From contig NC_061081.1 in the NCBI RefSeq assembly GCF_021917145.1, forward strand, positions 280,442 to 344,441: 64,000 bases of DNA. Direction: 5' to 3'. The position numbers were made by a program, and so were the translations under genes. The notes below the pieces were generated by a model, which did not search any database, was not told the DNA's origin, and worked only from the letters and a program-made list of their open reading frames with translations. This document shows positions 23,674 to 34,900 of the stretch, piece after piece. The DNA comes from Hypomesus transpacificus (lineage: Eukaryota > Chordata > Actinopteri > Osmeriformes > Osmeridae). How positions within the stretch are numbered: the stretch's first letter is position 1; each line of letters starts with the position of its first letter.

Positions 23674-24529
23674 ATCTGTGAGTACTATACTTTTTTTTTT
23701 CTTCTTCTTTCGTTCTTTTAAAATGTTAAATGTTTCTTTCTTTAAGTGTAATATATTCCCTCCCCCCTTTAAAAATTATAATGGCAAACAAATAGGCAAG
23801 CAAATCGTGTGTGTGTGTCTCTCCAAAAGTTCAGGGAAGAGGTGTTTAGTGGGGAGTCGGTGAGTCACAGAACAGTTTGTTGAAGGGAAAGGTATGAGGA
23901 GAGAAGGGAGACCGAGAGAGATACTATTTTTTATGCTGATGTTAGTCTTTTTTCTTTTTCACAAATGCCAAACACATTGTACTAAGTAGTGTTGCATAGG
24001 GAAGATACATCTGCACACAAATATGTTGTGTGTGCACATGGAACATAGGTAAAAGAGTTACGGTGTGTATGTAGTAGAGTGTGTGTGTGTGTTGCTGATG
24101 GATTCGCTTTGATTTGATGGTGTCAGAATGTTCCCCCAGTGTCCTCCTCTTCTTGTTCGCCACGGAATTCCTTATTACCACGGAGATTATGCATTCCCAC
24201 GGCAACCTTGACATTTTAGAGGCGTTGGCATGGCGATTACTGTAGATCCTCTAGTGATTAACTGGTTACCCTCTCTCCTTCTCAACTCTTCTCTTTCATC
24301 CATGATGTCACAATATACATTGTTTTATTTCCAGATTTCTCTTTAATGTATTTTCTCATCTTTCTCTCCTTTTTTTGTCTGTCGTTCAGTCTGTCTTTCT
24401 CTCCTTTTCTTTGTCTTTCCTTATTTTGGGGATGTTCTCCCATCAATTAGCGAAATATCCTCAACTCTTGCCATTGGTGGCCAATTTCAGATTATTACCC
24501 TAATCCAAGGTGCATGCATAAATATCCCC

Positions 24530-24629
<100 letters not shown>

Positions 24630-25087
24630 TCTTTCTCGCTCTTTTTCTACTAAGTCCTTCTTTGTGTATTTCTCTAAATGTTTTCTCAGGGTTGAAAATG
24701 CTAATTAAAAGCAGGTCAATGCAGTTCTGCAGACCTATGACTCACACACGCACACATGTACACACACACACACGCGCGCGTGCGCACACACACACACACT
24801 CTGTCTTTCCTACAGCCAAACCCTCAGTATGCACAGCTGTTGGGGCTGTCTAAGGGGAATAGTTCGGAGGAGGGAGGGAAAGAACAGTACAAGCAACTCA
24901 AGGTTAAGTGTGTGTGTGTGAGTGGATGCCCGTGTGTGTGTGTGTGTGTGCACGTGTACACGTGTGTGTGAGTGTGTCTTTGGGAGAGATGAAACTCAGT
25001 GTACCCCAGCAGGAGGTATTTTGCTGTGATTGTATTTTCTCCTCCAACTAACTCTCCTTCTTTCTTCCCTCGCTTCCCTGGATTCAG

Positions 25088-25093
25088 AGAGAG
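25088..25093 (+). CDS. apbb2: apbb2 6-nt microexon (Glu-Arg)
   Basis: AGAGAG lies between a branch-point-like CTAAC, a pyrimidine tract and GATTCAG on the left, and the donor GTAAAC on the right. Flanking phase is 2 on both sides, so it adds E and R just before [10 protein letters not shown]65 (APBB1) genes are known to carry a neuron-specific 6-nt exon encoding two residues at this point of PTB1, and the sequence here fits it in place, length and phase. Confidence 0.75.
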
Positions 25094-26314
25094 GTAAACA
25101 AAAGAATGCTGTTATTCCTCCACCCCTGTTCTCTCCTCCCCTCATTCCTCACTCCTTGTCCATCGGCGCTTCTAGTTATTGTTTCATTTCCTGGTTTCTG
25201 TCTCCCTCGGTCTTCAAAGCACATTTCCAACCTATTGTCTTATGACCTGTACAAAACAACCGACATGCACACACACTGAAGCGCACGCACTCCGGTGGAG
25301 ATTTCAAAGCCCCTTTCTGACTCGTGCACGTTGCCCATGAGGTGGTCTTTTAATCTTATCCACACACACATGGAGGTGTGTATTTGTTTGAGTACCCGAG
25401 GCATTTTTTGAGACCCCCCCCCCCCCCCCCCCCCTTTATCCCGGAGTGCTCCTTTCTATCTTTTCATCCACCGTCATCCCTCCATCTTTTCCAATATTTT
25501 TTGGTCCCTTCCTACCATCTGTTGAAGCCTGAAAGGGGGGGGGGGGTGGAGCAGCTGTGTCTGTTCTCTGTGGAACTCTCCAGTGCATCTTAGTGCTCCA
25601 TTGATCTCAGTGGTTCTTTATCGATCTTTGTGTGTGTTTTTACTCATTAGGTCGGTAAAGGTCACACACCCACACACACATTCTTATGTTTGAAGCATTG
25701 TACCAAGCCCTTTCACAGGAACACCAATATAGTGTCATATTCACACCCTAATCTCTGTTGTCCTTCCTTCCCTGGGTAACTCTTTGTTTTCTCCGCCCCC
25801 TCAGAGATTTTGCGTACGTGGCGAGGGACAAAGACACGCGGATCCTGAAATGTCATGTGTTCCGCTGTGACACGCCAGCCAAAGCCATCGCCACCAGCCT
25901 GCACGAGATCTGCTCCCGGGTAAGAGGCCAGAGCTGGAGGTGATCTGAACCTAAACCTGGACCTAGACCTAGACTGGAGCAATAACATGGTTCAAACCAG
26001 GGCAATAACTGTACCATAGTCTAAACTGTCTAGACCCTGACTGGATCTAGGTCTAAGCACATGCGTTAGAACCCAGCAGAGCAGCTAAATGGTCCAAGAC
26101 TGAGCCCAGAATGTTTAGTGATTTGTATGGTCTGTTCATGTGAGGTTGGTGAGGGCTGTCTTGTTAAAGAGAGGGATGGCGGGCGAGGGAAGACGGAGAG
26201 AGGGGGTCAGAGACGGAGAGAGATGCAGAGTTACTGTGACTAAGTCTTTGATTATGGTCATGCATAATTTATCTGTGTGTGTGTGCTGAGAGGGAGAGAA
26301 AGAGTAAGAGAGAG

Positions 26315-26357
<43 letters not shown>

Positions 26358-29309
26358 TGTGAACAGCATGTCAACTCTGCCTTGAGCCCTGCTGTTGAGG
26401 AGAAGCTTTTACCATCCATCCTTTATAGAAAAGGGGGGGGGGGGGTGACCTGGTTAGCTTTCTGTGCGTGTGTGTGAGTGTGTGTCCCCAGGTGAATTGA
26501 GGAGACTGTCATTATGTCTTTGGGGGGGGGGGGGGGGCTCTTGCTAGCTCATTTCTTATCATCCATCTTTCTCCTGCCATCCACCCCGTCCCTTGCTCCC
26601 TTCATCGCTGCCTCTCCTCTTTTTGCTCTTGATTTCATCTCTTAAATTTATTTCCATTTCTTCTTTTCTCTTCCCCTCTCTTTCTTTCTCCCGCTCCCCC
26701 TCTTCCTCTCCTCTTCTTTCCAGATCATGACAGAGCGTAAGAATGCCAAAGCCATGGCGGCGGGTTCTCTCCAGGACAGGATTCAGGCAGGACTAGACCT
26801 CCCCCTCCAAGGTACGCTGCTTTCTGCCCTGCGCGGAGGAGCGCGTGCGTGAGGACGAGGGAAGAGAGTGTACGAGGTTGTGAGAGACGGAGAGAGAGGA
26901 TTCAGAAGTGCGGGAGTCTGTAACGCGTGTGTGTGTGTTCCCCCAGCAGAGTTCCCCACCCCAAAGACAGAGCTGGTCCAGAGGTTTCAGGTGTTCTACC
27001 TGGGCGTCATGCCTGTAGCCAGACCCATAGGTGAGTGTTCCCGCAGGGCTGAACCAGGGGAGAGCTGCACCTAAAACACTGCCTTTTGTTTGTCTTTTTT
27101 CCTGATGCGGTAGTAAGCTTTCAGTGCACCAAAGAAGAACTCGAAAATATTTATATTTGTCACTTGACAGGGCTGTGCAGACAGTGAAACAATATGTGCT
27201 AAAGTCGAGTGCAAGAGCGAAGACGTTTCAGTACACGTTGGACTCTCCTCAGTGCGAGGCATGCATGATGAGTAACCCTAGATATAGACGGGAGTCAGAT
27301 GGCTGAGCGGTGAGGGAGTCGGGCTAGTAATCATAAGGTTGCCGGATTTACATTTACATTTACATTTAGTCATTTAGCAGACGCTCTTATCCAGAGCGAC
27401 TTACAGTAAGTACAGGGACATTCCCCTCGAGGCAAGTAGGGTGAAGTGCCTTGCCCAAGGACACAACATCATGTGGCACGGCGGGGAATCGATCCGGCAA
27501 CCTTCTGATTACTAGCCCAACTCCCTCACCGCTCAGCCATCTGACTCCCTTTGATTGATTCCCCGCCGTGCCACATGATGTTGTGTCCTTGGGCAAGGCA
27601 CTTCACACTACTTGCCTCGGGGGGAATGTCCCTGTACTTACTGTAAGTCGCTCTGGATGAGAGCGTCTGCTAAATGACTAAATGTAAATGTAGATATGGG
27701 CTACTCCACAGTGTTCCCAGACACACACAGACAAACACGCGCTGACCCTTCTGCCTTAGGAATGGACATCCTGAACGGAGCCATCGACAGTCTGGTGGGC
27801 TCGTCCAGTAGAGAGGACTGGGTCCAGGTGGCCCTCAACGTGGCCGACGCCACCGTCACCATCAGCAAGGAGAAGGCAGGAGAACCTTCCTCTCCTCCTC
27901 CCTCTCTGTCTCTCCTCCTCTTTCTGTTCCCTTTAAGCTTCCTCTCCTCCCTAACCCACTTAGGGGACAAGAGATATCCCTCACGTACTATTTATCCACT
28001 GTTTTGATCTGGCTTTCCTTCACATCTTTACCCTTCTGTTCGTTCTTTCCCATTTCCTCGCCCTTTTAATGATTTCAGTATTGGGCCTCTCGCCGTCACC
28101 TTCTTGTGACGTCACTTCCTCTCTCTCTCTGTCCCTGCGTCATCAGGAGGAAGAGGAAGTGCTGGTGGAGTGCCGTGTGCGCTTCCTGTCCTTCATGGGT
28201 GTGGGCCAGGACGTGCATACGTTCGCCTTCGTCATGGACGGCGGCGGGCAGCACTACGACTGCCACGTGTTCTGGTGCGAGCCCAATGCCGGCAGCGTGT
28301 CGGAGGCCGTCCAGGCCGCGTGCATGGTGAGCAGACTGGGGCTCAAATACCATTTGAAAGCCTCCTTTCAATTACTCTCGCGTTGGCCTGAGTCTACCCG
28401 GAGTGTCTGTTACTTCACCGGGTGTCAGTTACTTTGGGTGAACAGACACACACATGCGTGCACACACACACACACACACATTCAGGCTACAGCTAGTCAG
28501 GTTGCTCTGCAGAGGCTGCTGGAGTGTAACTCTGCTAAGGAGAGGATTAGTGGGCTACTGCCTGTACTATTGATTCACTTTAGAACGGTGGATATATGGA
28601 TACACACACACACACACACGGTTCCACCCACACAGACATGCACACACACGTACACTCTCAAACTCTGATGTATTGTGACAGGAGAACATCTATCATTGCT
28701 ATCGATCACCAACCAATCCCTTGCCCTCATGAACGAATACACACACACACACACATACACGCACACTGTCAGGTCTATGAGGATAGGTCTGGGGAGTCTG
28801 TGTGTGCTAAGTGCTGATTCACTCCCTCTGTGTATATTGGATTTAAAGCCTGTCCTGTCTCCTGGTGGAGCAGAGAAACTGCACACTTACTGTCAGCTAA
28901 GCCTCAACACACTACTGGACTCAGCAATTACACTTATTTACTGTGTTCCCTCCATATTCTCTTCTCCAGTCTTTCTTCCTACTCAAAACCCTTCAAAATC
29001 TTTTTTCCCCAGATATCCTCTTCATCCTTTTTTCTCTCACCTTGAACCTTTCACTCTCTCCCCCTCCATCTGTCCTGCTCTCTCACTCCTTCAGAAATGT
29101 GCTTCTCTCCACCGACGTGTTTTTCTCCCTCCCTGTAGCTGAGGTACCAGAAGTGTCTGGTGGCACGGCCCCCCTCCCAGAAGGCCTGTGGCTCCGCCCC
29201 CCAGGGAGACTCTGTGTCTCGCCGTGTCTCCACCAGCGTGAAGCGTGGCGTCCTCTCACTCATCGACACCCTCAAGCAGAAGAGACCTGTCACCGAGCTG
29301 CCCCAGTAA
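25088..29309 (+). CDS. apbb2: APBB2 (FE65-like) 3' half: end of PTB1 and all of PTB2
   Basis: Adaptor that binds the cytoplasmic NPxY tail of amyloid precursor protein family members through its second PTB domain (family knowledge). Exons: 25088-25093 (6 nt), 25805-25919, 26724-26811, 26947 or 26950 to 27030, 27760-27875, 28147-28326, 29139-29309. The 25805 exon reads [19 protein letters not shown] and ends the first PTB domain. The 26950-29138 exons cover PTB2 ([17 protein letters not shown] ... [20 protein letters not shown] ... [10 protein letters not shown]). The C-terminus, [20 protein letters not shown], is APBB2-like rather than APBB1-like as I recall them. The N-terminal region, WW domain and start of PTB1 are not found in the window, although the strand places them to the left. 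The exon at 27760 ends at a GC donor. The next gene, nsun7, is also the human neighbour of APBB2. Confidence 0.9.
27290..27690. mobile_element. tRNA-derived SINE with a second, inverted copy inserted into it
   Basis: 27290-27346 is the head of a plus-strand SINE, with A-box-like TGGCTGAGCGGT and B-box-like GGTTGCCGGA. It stops abruptly and 27347-27549 reads as a near-complete copy in the opposite orientation, starting with its TTTACATTTACATTTA tail and ending with the head. The plus copy then resumes at about 27550 and runs to its ATGTAAATG tail at 27690. The repeat core GTCATTTAGCAGACGCTCTT is familiar from many teleost genomes. The element sits in the apbb2 intron between the exons at 26950 and 27760. 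Confidence 0.85.
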
Positions 29310-31930
29310 CCATGGAAACCCAGCGCCTGTCCACTCCCCCTGCCACCAGACCCCCCCCCCCCCCTCCCCCCCCGTCGCCCTTGGGTCACCATGGAAACAA
29401 ACAGAAAACAAAAACCCATAAACACAATCCGCTAAAGGGAGTTGCGGTCAATTTAGTGCCAAATCGTGAGCTGGAAGTGAAATAGAAATTCCATTTGAAA
29501 GTTGGACATCTTTGCATAGAAAGCAAATGCAACCCTGTACATTAGTCATATCTCTGAACATGAAACTCTAAAATATAAATTCCTTGAATTATAACAGAAT
29601 TGTATCTGACAAATAACAAACCAAATGATAAAAACCTAAATAACTAGGATGAAAACAATGTGACTGTATATATCAAAACAAAAACAACAAAGGAAGTGTA
29701 ACTTCAAAAACAGGAAGTGGTTGAAAGAAAGGGTGGCTTCCGAAACTCTTATTCCTGCCCTGATGACCCCTACTGTCTCTGCCTCTGTGTTCCTCCAGCA
29801 TGAACTCACACACTCGGCCACACCCCTCTCACTCACCTGGGGATGGGTCTCAATACTATTTCCCGGCCTCTTCTCCTCTCTGCAAACTGCACTCCCTCAT
29901 TTGCTCATTAGCAAAAGTGTCTTTAAGGCAGTATGGCTTTTATCTACACAGACCAGTGCTGTCGAAGGACGGGTCACAGGGAGAGGAGACTTCATGCAAG
30001 CATTGAGACACACCCTGTGGCCACACCTTCGTTCGCCTACTATGTCCTATCCTGCATGGCTCCATTGTGTGTGACTGTGGAACTCCTGACTAAAGTAATG
30101 CATCGCTGCTGACTCCAACAGACAGACGGAAAGACAGCGAGAAATCATCAATATATTTTTGCCTTTGTTTCTTTTCCATTTTTCATTTCCTTTCTGCGGA
30201 GGTTGACTCACCACTGCCATACCACACTCGATTGGTCAGGTCTGAGTTTGCTGGTAAATTGTCGACTAGTCCGGTCTGGGTGACCTAAACGAGAGGTGAC
30301 CTTTCACCTGGAACATGATTGTGTCACGTCCTGTTTACTTTTCCTTTCCTGCCTTCATCTTGCCTGGCAGGAAAATGACAGACAACAGCCATAACTGAAG
30401 GAGAGGCCTGAGGGATGGACAAAATATAATCTCTCCCCTTCTCCTGCCTAGTGATGAAAGACACCAAGAGAGAGACACAGACACACAGCTGAAAATGCTG
30501 CTCTGAGAGACCCAGGAGGACCATTGACTGAAAGAAATGTTGTGTCTTCCATTACACCCAGGATCACAGCTCATTCAGCCAAGAACATCTATCTCACACA
30601 CACACATACACACACACACACATTCAGAACAGCCACTATCAAACTAGCATGTCTTGTGGTCACTATAAAAAGGGGCAGTTGATTTAATGAGACGTGGATC
30701 AATGTTTTTATACTTTCGAGCTGGTTTGTTGCTTTTTTTTAAATGCAGCTGAACTCTAAACATCGACCTTTCAACTAGACAAGATGGGAAATTTGGGAAT
30801 GCAAGTGACCATGGCCTCTGTGCCATCTTCAACACAACACTTCCTAATGCCATGTTGACCAAGAACGTTAGCGGATGCTGCTATATATTCTCCTGAGTTC
30901 GGTCACCTTGTCTTCCATCACCTGCTCTTGTCTGTATGGCCACCAACGCCACTTTGATTACCTACTTTGGTCTGTTTTAGGTGGCATCCTTGTATCTCAT
31001 TTGATTTGAACACCCAGCTGACCCTCCTGTTCAGCGTGGATTGGTCGGTTCTTAACAATATGGCGATTGGCTCTCTGATAGGCTACACAGGGGCAAAAGG
31101 AAGAATTTAACATCTTTGAAAATATAGTTCAACCACAAAGCCTTCTTTTGTCACGGGATATAGAAATGTGAATTAAATGACAAGTCAGTGTGTATATCTA
31201 TATAATATATCATTTTTATCACCTTATAAGCTATCTTTTCATTTTCAGTGTGTGCAGTTTTATATTGTTTCCTTCATGAAAAACTGCCTTTGTTGAACAC
31301 ACGAAAAGGGCCAAAGTGTAAAATATCAATGTTTGTTGTAGATACAAAAATACAGAAAAAATACATAGAGAAAATATCCGAAAATGAGAATGGATTAAAC
31401 AGAATCGCTTTGAGTTTATTTTGGTTGTCAAACAAGATCAGTTTATACGTTTATAGAAGTCTACCAATCGATTATCTATGCATATCTTTTTGGCCTGGCT
31501 GGAAACTGATAGAAATGTCAACCCAAAAAGTCTTGCATGCCCTTTGAGACATTCGAGAAGAAGACTGTATGTACTGAACAGAAATATGTTTTATTTTATT
31601 TATTCTATTTTATAACTGCGCATATTGGTTGTATTCGGTTGGGCATTCAGTCTGATGCACTTCCTGGTTCCCTCACAGTAGCGATGACACCCGTAAGTTT
31701 GGTTTACAAACAAGCCTCACATTGTACAGCTAGACTGGGAGTATAATCCATTTAACTTATTAGGTTGATGAGAATGGGGCAGTACTTCCAAACTCTCTAG
31801 CTCATACAGTAATTCACTTTACAGTTTAACTTCACTCAGACAATTTTGTCAGCTTCAGTTTGCTGCTCACTGATTTGTACACCATATCAATGTAACCTAT
31901 TGTGAGAATAAACATCATATTAAAACATAA
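29310..31930 (+). other. apbb2 3' UTR with polyadenylation signal at 31907-31912
   Basis: About 2.6 kb without a recognised coding region, AT-rich towards the end. AATAAA lies at 31907-31912, 55 bases before the last base of the convergent nsun7 stop codon. Confidence 0.6.
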
Positions 31931-31966
31931 CCCGATGATGTGTGTGTCTCTGTGTGTACTTTCCAT

Positions 31967-34900
31967 TTAGGGTTTTGGTCTTGGGCGAGTCATCAAAGGG
32001 TCAGCTTGACCTTGCCTGGTCCTAGATACTGATAGAGGGGGAGAGAATTGGGAGGGAGTGAGTGTGGAACAGAAGGATGAGGAGGAGAGGGAGACACTTT
32101 TACTCCCCAGGGAGCTGACACTGGGGGAGGAGATGGGGGGCAGGACCACGCCAATAGATTTCAACACTTCGCGTTTCCATATTTCCTTACTTGGACTCGC
32201 TGGTTTACCTGCAACTTTATTAGGACTTCCAGGTTTATCCGTTTCCTTATTTTGACCTCCTTGTTTCCCAAGATTCTGATATGTTTTCCTTGCTAAACCC
32301 TTTGAGTCCTGTGGCAGCACATAATGCCTATTTGTCCCCTGGGGCGTAGGGGGGGAGGTGGGGAGGTGTTTGGGGCCCATCATTAGGGGACCCAGTACAG
32401 CTGTGGGTTGCTGGGCTGTGAGAGGGAGGGGGTCTAGGGTGAGAGTTTGTGTGGCGGGTGTCCCTTGGTAGGAGAGGTCCACGGGGTTGGGCATCCGCGA
32501 AGGAGCAGGTTTGGTTCTGGGTTTAGTTTGACCCTTGAGACGTCTGGTTTGGTGCGCGGGTTTGTTGGTTTTTCTCTTTGTGGAGCGGTTGACGCGGGGT
32601 TTGAGATTCTTGATGTTTCCGTGAGTTTTCTTTTTATGCTTCTTCAACTGTTTCTTCTTTTTTACCCCCTTCACTTTCCCCACGAGCTCTTTTTCTTCCC
32701 CTTCACTCTCTTTGTCTCCCTCCTCTTTTTCGCTCCCCTCTTCCTCTCCCTCATGCTCTCCCTCCTCCTCCTCCAACAGGGCGGATGGCTTGTTGCTATT
32801 TCCTGGGCCACTCTGTGGCCCTGGTTCTGGCAGGCTGGGTAGCTCTTGGCTGGAGGCGCCCAGCGATTGGTCGGTTGGGACTTGGGGGAGGGTTTTCCTC
32901 TGTCTTCCCTTCTTCGGAGCATGTGATTGGTCTGTGAGAATTCCACCCAGTAGGCCCTTAGCCGCTGCCCTGGCTAACACATCCTGGACAGACTCCACCT
33001 TCACAGGGTCTGCCTGAGAGGGAGGCGGAGAGAGAAAGAAAGCGGGAGATAGTGAGGATGAGAGGAAAGAATGGACAAAACTCACAGGTGAACATTTTTC
33101 AGGTGAAAGTACGATTCTTTGACGGAACAGAAATAACTACAATAACAATGGGACAGGTGTCTGTGTCCTTAAACTAAAAGAGGTCTAGAAAGAGAGGGAG
33201 AGAAAGAGGGCGAGAAGATGAGTGTTGGATGGCTTTGCAGTCCCACTGATGCAGCGTGCACATTTGCTTACATCTGCCACGACTACAAGACGAGTCGCTC
33301 CATCCCTCCATACTCTCGTTCCCCCTTCCTCCCTCCCCTTCTCCTCAGAGAGGCAGCATGACTTCCACACGGAGCTCCCATTAAATTGATTCAGGACAAA
33401 ATACTGCAGCTCACACTGCAGTTGGGTGCCAGACCCATATCTTCATAGGCAGAGGGAAAGAGAGGGGGAAGCGAAGGGGGAAAAGAAGGAATAGAAAAAA
33501 GAGAGAAGGACGGAGAGTGATGACGTGTCTTGCCATCTGCTGTGGCATTTACACAGAGGCCAAAAAAACGGAACAGAAAAAAAACTCAGTAATCCGCTTA
33601 CTGGCTTGCGATCTCCTCTGTCTTTCTCTTTCGGTACTTCTCATTTCTCTCTGTAGTCTGTGTGTGTATGTGGAGCAAAGATAGATTGTCTGGTCTCCTA
33701 CAACTCTGTCACAATCTGTAAGTTATGAGGAACTTTTTATACTGCAGCATTGTGCAGAGAGAGAAAAGCAGGATTGAGGAGAATAAATAAAGCTTTAGAG
33801 AGCTGAAGTTGGTGGGAGGGTGCGGGAAAGACTCCGTTTCAGTCCTATCTCATGAGAACCTTTTGTACCGTTCTGTGTAGAGCTTGAAGCTGAATTCTGT
33901 TGAACAGCAGGGAAACAAATAAAGCAAATAATTAATTTGGTGGAGAAGGGAGAGACAAGAGGAGCAAGCAGCAGGGTGGGGGAGTGTACTGTACAGTAGG
34001 TCTTGTTATTACGAGTGAGAAGCACAAATGCTATTACTCCCTCTGTCATCTCCTTCCCTCCTTTTCCTGCCATCTCTCTATCCCCTTCTCTGTCCACCCC
34101 TTGATCATATGTGAAATCCTTTATTCAAAAATAATTGAGTAATAATTGAGTAATCCCCCAAGGGAAAATTGGTGTAATTGTCTCCATCCTTAGCTCCACC
34201 CCTCCCTCTCTGTTGGTCAAGTAGAGCAGATTCCAGTGTTCCACCACAGGTGGACGTGGAGACCAGAGCCTTGTATGGCATTGAAGAGTTCTAGCAGCCT
34301 GCAGCATTATTCCTGTAACTGAATCAGACGATCAGCACTGATCTCATCCAACCTGTTAGAGGTGCAAATGGATCTGATGACGGGGTCTGATTACATTTGC
34401 ACACCGCCAAATGTGCATGTCTGTGTGTGTGTGTAAGTGTGTAGGAGGTACAGGTGAAGTATGTGTTTGAATAGATCTCGGACTGTCCCACATTCTCTCT
34501 CTCCCTTGGTCCCCTCCACACACACCCTTCCTGCACCATTCGCAGAGCTGCAGGGTGAACAGGGAAGCAGCATCTCATTTCCGTCTGTGTTATTTCACTC
34601 CTTTTATGAGCAAGGAGGGAGGGGGGAGGTAGGAATGTCTTGCAGAGCAAAGGGACAGACAGGGATAGGCAGTCTGCTTCAATATTTTAGCAGTCAAAGC
34701 TACCAGTAGGTCCTCTGGATAAGGGCTTATCCGCTGTTTTATTATTGACACAAAATAGGATGATGTACCGTCTGTTTAGAGTTTAAAAGAAAGGTGTTTG
34801 GTGTTTGGTGTTTGTTGCGTGTGCGTGCGTGTTTGGTGAGTTTGGGGATCTCCAAACAGTCTAGTGTCCCTGCTGGCAGGTAGTAAAACATTGCAGTCTC

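Noticed and set aside
23170-23721. 183-aa frame made mainly of X
   Set aside because: It spans the run of N.
24815-24901. Exon-like segment with CCTACAG acceptor and GTTAAG donor, encoding PNPQYAQLLGLSKGNSSEEG
   Set aside because: Its open frame ends in phase 0, but the apbb2 microexon directly downstream needs phase 2, and in that phase there is a stop. No family was recognised.
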